Part shown: positions 35,593 to 45,502 of the stretch, piece by piece
Layout of the letters: every line of letters begins with the position of its first letter
Position numbering within the stretch: position 1 is the first letter of the stretch
DNA from: Eurosta solidaginis
Taxonomy: Eukaryota; Arthropoda; Insecta; Diptera; Tephritidae
Length of the DNA: 64,000 bases
Direction: 5' to 3'
NCBI RefSeq assembly: GCF_040869045.1
Contig: NC_090320.1
Location: 117,871,112 to 117,935,111 of the forward strand
Notes under the pieces: model-generated
Database searches by the model: none
What the model was told of the DNA's origin: nothing
What the model saw: only the letters and a program-made list of their open reading frames with translations
Position numbers and translations under genes: made by a program

Positions 35593-36132
35593 TGTAACGA
35601 ATTTTACTTGCAAATCCTCTTATTTGCAACCCTCTGCTAAGTTCGAACCACTAAACTGTTGAATAAATAACTCCAATATTTAATAATGCAAAATGGCCTT
35701 TATTAAAGTACTTCACAATAACACTTATACTTTGCAACGAATAGCTTACTTAATAACCAAACTGATTGATAGCTCAAATGAAACTCACTTTCAAAATAAT
35801 ACTGCTCTTGCTCGCTAGATAGCGTCTTAATCGAAACTGAATTCCAGCGCCTCTACTAGTCCATCAGCTCTCAAACTTCTCAGCTGTAACTACAATTGCA
35901 CGATTTTATAGCTTTTCTCATTGTATACTTTCAGGAGTATCTCAGATATATACATGTGTTTGCGCATTGATTCTCCGCTGCTCGTATACGTACATGGTAC
36001 ATTTGTGTAGACGCAATTATTGTTTCGTTTATGTAGATATATAATGATTGAATTATTGATGTGAATTCACGTCACTGCTTAGCATCGGCTTAGAGATAGC
36101 AGCACCCCTTAGTTTTTCTAATATTCGTAACT
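35593..36132 (-). repeat. 3' LTR of L3
   Basis: It starts TGTAACGAATTTTAC on the plus strand. Its last base is altered relative to the other LTR, and the 63-bp block is missing (CTCTACTAGTCC junction at about 35853). Confidence 0.92.
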
Positions 36133-36143
36133 TTGCCCTCCAC

Positions 36144-36690
36144 CTAAGTCTGATCGTCCCGATCAGACAAATCTCTCGATCTAAACGCTGCTAGCATCGC
36201 CAAATGTACCACTCTTCTATTTCGTGATTTCCCAATTGCTTTTATGCGGTAGATGACATCACTGATCGTCTTCACAACTCTGTACGGGCCTTCCCAACTG
36301 CACAGATATTTGGATGGAACACCTTTCCGCCGGTGAGGGTTGTATAGCAGTACCAAATCTCCCTCCCGTAAACCTTCCAAATAATTTTCCTTGTCGTACC
36401 TGTGTTTCATCTTACTACTCATTATCCTGGGTCGTTCCTTCGCACACTGTTGCTTGGCCAATGAAGAACTACTTCGCAGAGCTTGATCTTGACGGATTGA
36501 CTTTGCATCATCAGTATCGTCTTGACGTTTCACAACAGTAGTGCGCGCTGGCTTGAAACCACACTTGCATTCTTCCTGGAAAATTCTTTCAGTCGTTTTA
36601 GTGCGTCCATTAGGGTTTGTCAATGCCAGTTCTTTTCTCGCAGGTACTTTTGATTTTGCTTTATTTGGCCCATTGGACCTATTAAACTTT
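36144..36690 (-). pseudogene. L3 pol remnant: RT start fused to integrase C-terminus
   Basis: In one open frame the segment FKPARTTVVKRQDDTDDAKS matches the pre-RT linker of L1 (KPGRTKVVKHQIDTGDPRP at about 41480). It is followed within about 15 residues by RIMSSKMKHRYDKENYLEG, then EGDLVLLYNPHRRKG and WEGPYRVVK, the integrase C-terminal domain. RT, RNase H and the integrase core are absent. The junction (about residues 52-62) keeps the frame. A stop or shift separates it from the protease frame at 36696. Confidence 0.85.
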
Positions 36691-36695
36691 GCCTT

Positions 36696-37613
36696 TTACT
36701 TCCGTGGTTTTTGTCGAGTCTTCTCCACCAGTACTCGATTACTACTGAAGTTAAGTGGTATATCCTGGTTCTTATAACGCATCACCACTTTCTGCATATC
36801 GATCTTGATGTCATGGTCAACCAAGAAGTCCACTCCCAATATGACTTCATCAACGATCTCCGCCACAACGAATTTGTGTAAAACCATGACCTTCCCAATT
36901 AGGACTTCACATATCACTTCTCCCTGAACTTGGTTATACTCGCCAGTGACCGTACGCAACCCTGCTGCAGGTAACGGTTTTATTCTCCTGTTGACCAAGT
37001 CAGATCGGAACAAGGAATGAGATGCGCCCGTATCTACAGTCAGTACACGTTCTTTACCATCCACATTCCCTCTGACGGTAAGACTGCCCGATTTTCTACC
37101 AATTTGCAACGTAGATATCACAGGGCATTCAATAGCTGGATCTAGCTCTCGATCTCTACCTCTTACTCGCTCTTGCTCATCTCCTCCAGCTTTGCGTTTA
37201 CGGACACCCACATTGTTGGAACTGTTAGGGTTGGTGTTGCAATAACGCGCAATATGCCCTGGGTTGCCGCCCTTGAAACATTTCATAACTCCAGAGTTTT
37301 TCTGTTGTGATCCCTTCAGTGCTTCCAAAATTGTGTCTACCCAATCTGGTCTTTCCACTTCCACACGATGAGCTTTGTATGCTGGTTTACTCAATAATGA
37401 GACAGTTTCCTGAGTCAATGCATGTGTTGGCTTTGGGTTTGCGTATGTGGCTCGCTTCGTTTCGACGTCCCGTACGCCATTTATAAAGCTCTGAATTTTT
37501 ACTCTTTCGGTGTATTCCATGGGTGCGTCGGCATTCGCCAAATGTGCAAGCCTTTGAACATCTGACGCAAACTCCTGCAAAGTCTCATTAGCTTTTCGGT
37601 AGCAGTTTTGCAA
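36696..37613 (-). CDS. L3 Gag C-terminal part and aspartic protease
   Basis: The 305-residue frame has a capsid tail (FINGVRDVETKRATYANP), a knuckle CFKGGNPGHIARYC in which the second Cys is Gly, and a protease with VDTGASHSLF and VILGVDFL. L1 retains the normal CFKCGKPGHIARYC. The loss of a zinc ligand would weaken RNA packaging. The protease looks intact. It overlaps the upstream gag frame (37588-38133) with a shift. Confidence 0.82.
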   Translation of the reverse strand: MQNCYRKANETLQEFASDVQRLAHLANADAPMEYTERVKIQSFINGVRDVETKRATYANPKPTHALTQETVSLLSKPAYKAHRVEVERPDWVDTILEALKGSQQKNSGVMKCFKGGNPGHIARYCNTNPNSSNNVGVRKRKAGGDEQERVRGRDRELDPAIECPVISTLQIGRKSGSLTVRGNVDGKERVLTVDTGASHSLFRSDLVNRRIKPLPAAGLRTVTGEYNQVQGEVICEVLIGKVMVLHKFVVAEIVDEVILGVDFLVDHDIKIDMQKVVMRYKNQDIPLNFSSNRVLVEKTRQKPRK

Positions 37614-38514
37614 CTCTATTTGGCGTATCTGCTTCCTGTGTTCGCTTCCGTATCGCCTCTAGAGCGCTCATCCATGTTTCGTAGTTGTTCCGCTCGCCCT
37701 CGGGAATAGTCTGCAGGATTTCAGCAGCAGATCCTTTCAATGCCACGAATAAGGCAGCAACTTTATCTTCCGCACTCCAGTTGTTCACTGCTGCGGTCTT
37801 CTCAAACTGAATCTTAAAAACCTGGAAAGGAACAGAGTCGTCAAAAGATGGAGTTTTTACCTTCGTATTGCTTGCTGAAACAACTGGGCGAATTAGTTGC
37901 AACTCCTGTATACGACCTCTCAAAGCATCCACCTCTGCCTCGAGTTTTTCTTCAAACTGCGTTATTTTCTCGTCCATACGCGCTTCGAGTTTTGATGATA
38001 TACGCGCCTCTTGCTCTTTCAGTTGTGTTTCCATCTTTGATGTAATCTGTGTCGACATTTCTGAAATACGTGTCTCATGTGATTCCATCTGGGATGCCAT
38101 ATTTGTCTTCTGCTCTTTCAGTTGAGATGACATTTCTGAGATACGTGTCTCCTGTTATTCTAGTTGTGATGCCATATATGTCTTCTGCTCTTCCAGTTGT
38201 GATGACATTTGTGACGACATTTCTGATATTTGCGACGACATTGATGCTACTGTCGATGTTTGTGCAGATATTGCAGCCAATATCATGTTCAAGTCTGTGC
38301 TGGTAACCGTCTGCGATGTTTCGTTTTTCTCTACAATTTGTGTTGTCTCCTCGCCATCAAGATGAAAGACATACTCTTCCACATCAATTCCTTCTGTTTC
38401 CATTGCCTCTCGTAGCCGTGCCTGAAGTTCAAGTTTAACGCCGCTTGTATTCAATCCACGGCTCTCCAACTCCTTCTTTAGTTGCTGGATCTTCAATTCA
38501 CTGAACTTTGCCAT
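37588..38514 (-). pseudogene. L3 Gag N-terminal part: SAP domain and coiled coil
   Basis: The frame 38514-38155 opens with MAKFSELKIQQLKKELESRG, a SAP-type helix-loop-helix that elsewhere binds DNA or RNA. It is followed by Ser/Gln-rich heptads (MSSQISEMSSQM). A stop near 38154 interrupts it. 38133-37588 continues with repeated KEQ-MASQME-type coiled coil and capsid sequence (FDDSVPFQVFKIQFEKTAAV). This is the N-terminal half of Gag. Confidence 0.8.
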
Positions 38515-38551
38515 GTCCTTCTTGTCCTCTGGAATTTATTCAACAATTCCT

Positions 38552-38563
38552 CTTCTGACACCA
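38552..38563 (-). promoter_or_regulatory. L3 primer binding site, tRNA-Leu-like
   Basis: The minus strand reads TGGTGTCAGAAG two bases after the LTR end. This equals the complement of the tRNA-Leu 3' end as I know it from flies. Confidence 0.7.
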
Positions 38564-38565
38564 AT

Positions 38566-39168
38566 TCTAACGAATTTTACTTGCAAATCCTCTTATTTGC
38601 AACCCTCTGCTAAGTTCGAACCACTAAACTGTTGAATAAATAACTCCAATATTTAATAATGCAAAATGGCCTTTATTAAAGTACTTCACAATAACACTTA
38701 TATTTTGCAACGAATAGCTTGCTTAATAACCAAACTGATTGATAGCTCAAATGAAACTCACTTTCAAAATAATACTGCTCTTGCTTGCTAGCTAGCGTCT
38801 TAATCGAAACTGAATTCCAGCGCCTCTACATTTGCTGCCTTTTATACTCTCTGATTTCAACGTTCGCATCTTCTAGGCGCTTCCAGATTCTACTAGTCCA
38901 TCAGCTCTCAAACTTCTCAGCTGTAACTACAATTGCACGATTTTATAGCTTTTCTCATTGCATACTTTCAGGAGTATCTCAGATATATGCATGTGTTTCG
39001 CATTGATTCTCCGCTGCTCGTATACGTACATGGTACATATGTGTAGACGCAATTATTGTTTCGTTTATGTAGATACATAATGATTGAATTATTAATGTGA
39101 ATTCACGTCACTGCTTAGCATCGGCTTAGAGATAGCAGCACCCCTTAGTTTTGGTAATATTCGTAACA
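38566..39168 (-). repeat. 5' LTR of L3
   Basis: 603 bp. It contains the 63-bp block (about 38828-38890) absent from the left copy and ends GTAACA on the plus strand. Confidence 0.92.
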
Positions 39169-39373
39169 ATACATACACATAATATCAAGTTACCACAATG
39201 ACATAAATTACAACTGAATGCAAAATAAAAAAATTTTATTTGGTAACACCAAGCAAGTTGACTGGGTCATTCAACGAAAAATGAAACAACACGGCACACT
39301 TATCACAGTGACATTGGAGTGACCGTCTATAATTAAGCATAAAATTATATACGCTCACTTAAAAGGCAGATGG

Positions 39374-39755
39374 TGTAGTATCGCGTGGAATTCACCCCAT
39401 TTCAAACACGCTTAACATTACAAACGCTCGTTCATTGACCCAGGTAACTACCATAAGTTAATTCGATTTCACTAAGTCACCTAATGCATTAATGCGTCAT
39501 ACCCAAATTGCTCAAGTAGGAATCATATTGACAATATGTAGGTCAATATAATAATTCGCTGATAAAGCATTTTTTACTATTGAGTCATGCACCTCTTGTA
39601 CGTAATTATTAATGTAAGAATGTATATATGTATAGGGTAAGAACTTTTGTTTAAAATAGAAAGTATTCACGAATAAAGAAAATTCTGATGTCTGCGCTGA
39701 GCATAAGCGCTACTGAACCTATACTTTTGTTTAACTTTACTATCTACACACTACA
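39374..39755 (+). repeat. 3' LTR of L2
   Basis: 382 bp, matching 31676-32057 with 11 differences. Confidence 0.95.
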
Positions 39756-39759
39756 CTAC

Positions 39760-40452
39760 TGTTTCCGCTTCTTGGTTTGGGATTGGGTATACCTCTGGCC
39801 ATTTACTGAAATTATCCATAACCACCAGTACGTATTTGTTTCCGCGGTTGCTAGTAGGAAATGGGCCTGCGACATCCATGGCAATCCTTTCAAATGGTGC
39901 ACCTGAAATATACTGCTTCATCTGGCCATGACTTCGTGTTTTGGGCCCTTTCGCTCTGTTGCAAACCTCGCAGTTGGCAATCCACTCGATGACCGACTGA
40001 CGGCAACCAACCCAATAGAATCTCTGCTTAATTTTGTCGAGCGTGTTCGTGATTCCAAGATGACATCCACTTGGACCGTTATGTAGTTCACTGAGAACGT
40101 CGGTAATCCTTTTCCTTGGAACAGCTATCAGTTTCCTCTTACTTTGACCATCCTCACTCTCCCATACTCGATTCAGGCAACCAGATATCGATTCTAAATT
40201 GTTCCACTGTGCCCAATATGACTTCGCAATAGGACTCTCTGCTGATATCTCCTCTCTATTTGGTGTCTCCTTTCGTTCGAGCCCTTTCATAACGTGTGAC
40301 AGATCTGTATCTTCTAGCTGACACTTCCTTAGTTGTTCCATGTCCCATTCATCCGAACACGTTATATTCATTAGCCGGACATCTGTAATGTCTTCTTTAG
40401 CCTCGCCTTTTGAACAGTGTTTGCACTCCAAACTACATGGTCTTCGTGACAT
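39760..40452 (-). pseudogene. L1 integrase, first half
   Basis: This has the zinc-binding domain (HNGPSGCHLGITNTLDKI and CEVCNRAKG), then ERIAMDVAGPF and LVVMDNFSKWPEVYP with the first catalytic Asp. It stops at the L2 insertion site. The 5' side of the frame (to 40452) links RNase H to integrase. Confidence 0.9.
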
Positions 40453-40515
40453 TGCATCAGCATTTCCATGGGTGCTACCTTTTCGATGCTCAATGGAAAA
40501 GTTATAGCTTTGTAG

Positions 40516-41316
40516 TCACTCGATCCACCGTGCCAATTGACCTTCTGGATTTCGGAACTGCAGGAGCCATTTCAACGCTGCGTGATCTGTCCTTACGCGG
40601 AATCGCTGGCCGTAGAGGTATTTGTGAAAACGGTGAATGCACTCTACCAATGCCAACAGCTCTCTCCGTGTAACGCAATAGTTCCTCTCTGGTTTTCCAA
40701 TTGAACGGCTGTAATATACAACTACCTTCTCCTGTCCATCGACCAGTTGTGATAAAACGCCTCCTATAGCATATCCACTCGCATCTGTATCTAGAATAAA
40801 TGTTGCTCCTAGAATCAGATATGCCAACATTGGGGCAGTGCACAAACGCTCCTTCAATGTTTGGAAAGCCACTTCTTGCTCCTTCTTACATTCAAAAGCT
40901 TTATTTTTTGTTGTAAACTCATGGAGGCTATGGGCTACGCTGCAAAAGTTTGGTACAAATCGGCGGTAATATGTGCACAGCCCAAGGAAACTTCTCAATT
41001 CGTGCAGGCTCAGTGGTCTTGGCCAATCCTTTACTGCCTTGGCCAATCCTTTACATAGTCCAAAGGGCATTACTGTAAATTGCCAAAGACCATCACCGAC
41101 ACTGAAGGCTGTTCTCTCTCTGTCTTCCTCCTTTACCTCCACTTGCCAGTAGCCGCTTTTTGAGTCCAGTGGGGAAAACCATTTCGTACCACATAGCGAG
41201 TCCAGTGTGTCGTCAATTCTTGGCAATGGGTAGCTATCCTTTTTCGCAACGTCATTCAACTTCCGGTAGTCTACAAAAAACCTCATTTTTCCATCTTTCT
41301 TCTTCACAAGTACCAC
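40516..41316 (-). pseudogene. L1 reverse transcriptase and RNase H, palm deleted
   Basis: The RT start has MRFFVDYRKLNDV and WFSPLDSKSGYWQ (motif A). It goes through FTVMPFGLCK and then directly to KAVKDWPRPLSLHELRSFLG, so the stretch with the YxDD catalytic box is gone. A short duplicated phrase (TTGGCCAATCCTTTAC, twice near 41020-41056) marks the deletion. RNase H follows (ILDTDASGYAIGG, RRELLALVECIHRF, RTDHAALKWL). A TGA interrupts the start of RT between this and the next frame (about 41325). Confidence 0.9.
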
Positions 41317-41325
41317 CGGTGAACT

Positions 41326-42306
41326 TCATGGACTAGCTGATGGTTCGATTACGCCGCTGTTGCTCATTTCTTGTATGATTTGACTTACAACTTCACGCTT
41401 CGCAAGTGGAACACTACGAGGAGCTTGACGGATCGGCCTCGGATCTCCAGTGTCAATTTGATGTTTCACAACTTTGGTGCGGCCTGGTTTGGAACTATCC
41501 TGGTCAAATATGTTTGCGTACTTTAGGAGAAGTTGCTTTGCCTTACTCTGATAATCTTCCTCTAGCCCCTCCGTCCATGCCATGATGTCATTTGAAAGAT
41601 CAGTCTTGCTAGTTGAAACCTGTTCCTGGAGCTGTTCACAGTTAATAACTACTTCAGCCTCTTGGCATCTTCCCACTATAGCTCCTTTTGTCGGCTTGAG
41701 TGGTGACTTGAACTCATTGAGTACTCTTACCGGAATACGTCCATCTTGTTTTTTCATAGCCAGGGTTTTTCCTACAAGTATGTTTGGTGCTGATTTGTTT
41801 GCTGCTTCGACAACCCACAATTTGTTTGTCCCACAATCTCCATCAACCTTTGCCCAGATGACTGCTTCTGATTTTGCTGGTATTTGGTGACTTTCTTCCA
41901 CCAGCACTCGTTTACTGCTATAGCCTTTCTCGTAGCCGAAATTAAGTGGCACATCCATGTTCTTATATCGCATCGTCTTGCTTTGCATGTCGATCTTGAT
42001 GCCTTGGTCGATTAAGAAGTCCACTCCAATTATGATTTCATCAAAAATCTCTGCCACTATAAAATTGTGTAGTACCGTGACGTTCCCAATTGCTACTTCC
42101 CCAATTACCTGGGTGTCCTCTCCCATGGCTGTACGTAATCTTGCTCCAAGCAATGGTCTTATCTCCTTTTTCACTAAATCTGATCGAATGATGGAATGAG
42201 ATGCACCCGTATCTACATCAGTGAACTTTCGTTTCCATCCACATGTCCTCCGACAGTAAGATTGCTTGACCGTCATCCAATTTGCGAGATAGGGATTATG
42301 GCACAT
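41326..42306 (-). pseudogene. L1 protease and RT leader
   Basis: The protease active site is VDTGASHSII and the flap side IIIGVDFL. A linker follows, leading to KPGRTKVVKHQIDTGDPRP and the opening RT helix (EMSNSGVIEPSASP). The frame stops where a Trp codon is expected (TGA). Upstream the gag-protease junction is frameshifted at about 42225. Confidence 0.88.
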
Positions 42307-42349
42307 TCAATTGCGGGACCCAGCTGTCGCCCCTTGCGGCTGAATCGCT

Positions 42350-42538
42350 TTAGTTTAACGATTGATTGGACTTGGGGATTTGCTCATCTCCTTCAGCTCT
42401 GCGTTTACGGCCACCCTCATTGCTGGAACTGTTAGGGTTGCTACTGCAATAACGTGCAATGTGCCCTGGCTTTCCACATTTAAAGCATTTGACGGCACCA
42501 TCGTTTTTCTGCTGCGTTCCTTTTAATGCTTCCAAAAT
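42350..42538 (-). pseudogene. L1 nucleocapsid segment
   Basis: It has an intact CCHC knuckle CFKCGKPGHIARYC followed by a basic tail. It is cut off from the rest of Gag by the SINE at 42549-42968. Confidence 0.85.
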
Positions 42539-42548
42539 TGTGTCTACC

Positions 42549-42968
42549 GAGTTGTTGTTGTTGTTTTTGTAGCAATAAGGTTGCTCCCCGAAGGCTTTGG
42601 GGAGTGTTATCGATGTGATGGTCCTTTGTCGGATACAGATCCGGTACGCTCCGCTAACACAGCACCATTAAGGTGCTAGCCCGACCGTCTCGGGAACGAT
42701 TTATGTGGCCACATTAAACCTTCAGGCCATTCGCTGCCTCCCCACCTGCAAGTTCTATCAGGAGCTTGGAGTCGCCAGAGCCTCGTCTGTTAGTGAAACA
42801 GGATTCGCCGCGGATAGGAGAGGTTGACAAATGGGTTTGGAAAAGCTATATATTGCGCTGGCAACCTGAAGGGTTGCGCTACACAGCCCCTTGAATCTGG
42901 TATTTTAGTCGCCTCTTACGACAGGCATACCTACCGCGGGTATATTCTGATCCCCTAACCCGCTGGGG
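42549..42968 (-). mobile_element. SINE-like repeat copy 3, complete, inserted in L1 gag
   Basis: This is 420 bp flanked by the 10-bp duplication TGTGTCTACC (42539-42548 and 42969-42978). The uninterrupted target is seen in L3 (about 37320-37345). On the minus strand it runs from CCCCAGCGGGTTAGGGGATC to a (CAA)n tail. It has no ORF. The duplication length and tail indicate LINE-driven insertion. The tail plus preceding GCTA equals that of the LINE at 25519-27776. Confidence 0.93.
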
Positions 42969-42978
42969 TGTGTCTACC

Positions 42979-44098
42979 CAGTCTGACTTTTCTACTTCCA
43001 CGCGATGAGCTTTGTATGCGGGCTTACTCAAAAGTGAGGCTGTTTCCTGACTCAGTGCATGCGATACCGTTTCAGGAAATGTTAGTTTTGCATTCGCGTA
43101 TGTAGCCCGTTTCGTTTCCACATCTCGTATGCCATTTATGAAGCTCTGGATTTGTATCCTCTCGGTGTAATCCACAGGTGCGACCGCATTTGCTAGATGG
43201 GCCAGCCTTTCGACATCCGACGCAAACTCCTGCAAAGTCTTATTCACTTTTTGGTAGCGATTTTGCAACTCAATTTGATATATTTGTTTCATATGCTCGC
43301 TTTCGTAACGTCTCCCGACAGCGGCCAGCAATGCTTCATAACTGTTCCGTCCGTACTCTTCAATGCCACGAACAGTGCAGCAACTTTATCTTCAGCATTC
43401 CAGTTGTTCCCTGCTGATGTCTTCTCAAATTGAAGCTTAAAGACCTGGAAAGAACAGAGCCGTCAAAAGATGGAGTTTTTACCTTCGGGTTGCTCGCTGG
43501 AAAAGCTGGGCGATTTAGTTGTCCTTTTAAATCATCGACTTCTGCCTGGAATTGAGCCATTTTTGCATCCTTCGCTTCCAGTTTTGATGATACCTGTTCC
43601 AAAATTTGTGCCGACATTTCAGATATACGTGCCTCTTGCGCTTCCAGTTGAGACGCCATATATCTCTTTTGGTCTTCCAGTGGAGCTGACATTTGCGAAG
43701 TCATTTCTGAAATACTTGGATGTTATACGTGTCTCCTGGGATTCCAGATGGGATACAATATACGTCTTCTGTTCTTCCAGTTGAGATGGCATATATGTCT
43801 TCTGTTCTGCCAGTTGAGATTACACTGTCGAGGTTTGAGCAGATGTTACAGCCAAAATCGTGTTCAAGTCTGTGCTCGTAACTTTTTGCGATGTTTCCTT
43901 TTTCTCTTCAATTTTTGTTGTTGATTCTTCCACATCAGGATAAAAGACATACTCGTCCACATTAATTCCTTCCAACTCCATTACCTCTCGTAGCCGTCCT
44001 TGAAGTTCGATCTTATTGCCGTTTGTATTCAATCCACGGTTCTCCAAGTCCTTTTTCAGTTGCTGGATCCTTAATTCACTTAACTTTGCCATGTCCAA
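42979..44098 (-). pseudogene. L1 Gag N-terminal and capsid region
   Basis: It starts at 44098 (MDMAKLSELRIQQLKKDL), a SAP domain, then an acidic linker. A Gln-rich coiled coil (43704-43360) and a capsid region (43331-42979; RYQKVNKTLQEFASDVERLA) follow in shifted frames. Compared with L3 it has lost part of the coiled coil and is broken at about 43820, 43700 and 43345. Confidence 0.85.
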
Positions 44099-44137
44099 GT
44101 TCTATTCGAAATCTTCAGAATTTATTCAACAATTTCT

Positions 44138-44149
44138 CTTCTGACACCA
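44138..44149 (-). promoter_or_regulatory. L1 primer binding site, tRNA-Leu-like
   Basis: The minus strand reads TGGTGTCAGAAG just inside the 5' LTR, as in L3. Confidence 0.7.
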
Positions 44150-44151
44150 AT

Positions 44152-44755
44152 TGTAACGAATTTAGGGAAACTCCGCTTATTTTACACCTTCTACTAACGT
44201 TCGTATCGCTAAATTATTCAATAAATAACTCCAATATTCAATAATGCAAAATGGTCTTTATTAGATTACTTTGAAAATACTTCACAATAACACTTATAAT
44301 TCGCAACTGATATCGTGCTTAAATCAAACTGATTAGATTACTCAGCTTTCGCTGCTTTTATACTCTTTGCCCAAATGTCTAAACGTTTCTTCTGCTATAA
44401 TTTTCTATTTGGTTACCAGCTATAAACTACAGATGCACGTTTATAGCCTCTCGCATAGCCATATGCGCGTGTATATGTGAGTAAGACTTCCACCGATGAT
44501 TGCATACTTTTGTGAGTTTCTCAGATATATGCATGTGAATTTGTAGTTTATAGTCTCTAGCAGGTTAGGTTAGCATAGCCATATGCGTGTGTATATGTGA
44601 GAACTACTTCGCTGATGATTGAGTGAGTATCTCTCCGCTGCTTGTATGTACATATTTGTATACATAATGATTGATTTGTTTATGTACATACAAGTGACTG
44701 CTTAGAATCGGCTTAGAGATGATAGTATCCCTTAGTGTTGCTAATATTCATCACA
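44152..44755 (-). repeat. 5' LTR of L1
   Basis: 604 bp on the plus strand, from TGTAACGAATTTAGGG to ATTCATCACA. It is homologous to 30340-30946. Confidence 0.93.
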
Positions 44756-45213
44756 ATATTTTATATTTTTTTCCACCCTTTGGGTCTCTATCTCGTTCCG
44801 TGATTACTTTTATAACTAATCAATGGCTTTTTGCCACTTTTAAAACCAAATCTAGTGGAGCCAAATTATATGCATCCATTCCGATTCGCACTCATTTATT
44901 TGAGAAATGATTCTAATACAAAATGAAAGACTTGATGTCATGCCCAATATTTGCTGATGGGCAAATGGACAAATTATATCCACGCAAAACACCTTTCTGC
45001 ACGGATTTCAGTATGTGTACAACAAAATTTGGCAAAATACAATAAGATCACAATTTGCACCGCTTATTGCTTATTTATTTTGACAGAAATAAAGTTTTCG
45101 ATTTCGGAGTACCTTAAAATGAGTCTTTTGATTTTTGATACAAATTAGGTGGTGTTCCGTCTTGTTAATAATTATCATAATTTCAATAACAAATTTATAT
45201 ATATATATTGCAG
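44756..45213 (+). other. Probable pes intron sequence
   Basis: No coding exon with a start codon and matching splice donor was found between the LTR and the acceptor at 45212-45213. The TATATATATATTGCAG tail is a good acceptor context. Confidence 0.55.
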
Positions 45214-45447
45214 TACCAATCTGGTGAAGCTGCGCAATATATTACGCGTCGCGCAGCATTGCGGAAGTTACAATTATCATTAAATGATTTTCGTCGCCTA
45301 TGTATATTAAAGGGGGTGTATCCCCGGGAGCCAAAGCATCGTAGGAGGGCTCAGAAAGGGTCATCTGATCTAAAGATCCTATACCACGCTAAGGACATAC
45401 GATTTTTATTCCATGAACCCATAGTTTGGACGCTTCGCGATTATAAA
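45214..45447 (+). CDS. pes: Pescadillo, first visible exon
   Basis: Pescadillo is the nucleolar scaffold of the PeBoW complex needed for 27S/32S pre-rRNA processing and 60S subunit assembly. This exon carries the conserved N-terminal block ([48 protein letters not shown]). It begins after a CAG acceptor and ends AAA|GTAAAG in a complete codon. The start methionine and first few residues lie in an upstream exon that I cannot find. The L1 stack sits 458 bp upstream and may separate that exon from this one. Confidence 0.95.
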
Positions 45448-45502
45448 GTAAAGTTACTTCTCTTTTTTAGTTCACTCAATATTTATACTAATTTTTAAAC
45501 AG

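Larger units (their letters stand above)
35593..39168 (-). mobile_element. L3: internally deleted Gypsy-type element, nested in L2
   Basis: This is 3,576 bp, with ATAC duplications at 35589-35592 and 39169-39172. The left LTR is 35593-36132 (540 bp) and the right LTR 38566-39168 (603 bp). The difference is a 63-bp segment present only on the right. It encodes Gag and protease, but pol is reduced to the RT beginning joined to the integrase end. It is related to L1 (same order, SAP gag, tRNA-Leu primer site) but from a different subfamily. Confidence 0.94.
31676..39755 (+). mobile_element. L2: LTR element without recognisable gag-pol, nested in L1
   Basis: It has 382-bp LTRs (TGTAGTAT...CTACA) at 31676-32057 and 39374-39755, with TSD CTAC at 31672-31675 and 39756-39759. 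The LTRs differ at 11 positions by hand count. After the left LTR comes TGGCGATCCTGCCAG, a TGG-starting primer site, and before the right LTR AAAAGGCAGATGG, a purine tract. Without L3 and the MITE it is about 4.35 kb. No Gag, RT or integrase motif was found on either strand of its own DNA, so it looks like a non-autonomous or fully decayed LTR element. Confidence 0.93.
30340..44755 (-). mobile_element. L1: Gypsy-type LTR retrotransposon, outer layer of the nest
   Basis: LTRs lie at 30340-30946 and 44152-44755, with the ATAT target duplication at 30336-30339 and 44756-44759. Without L2 (8,080 bp plus 4) and the SINE (420 plus 10) the element is about 5.9 kb, a normal Gypsy size. Coding order on the minus strand is SAP-domain gag, zinc knuckle, protease, RT, RNase H, integrase. 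The primer site is tRNA-Leu-like. It ends 458 bp upstream of pes exon 45214, probably within a pes intron. Confidence 0.95.
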
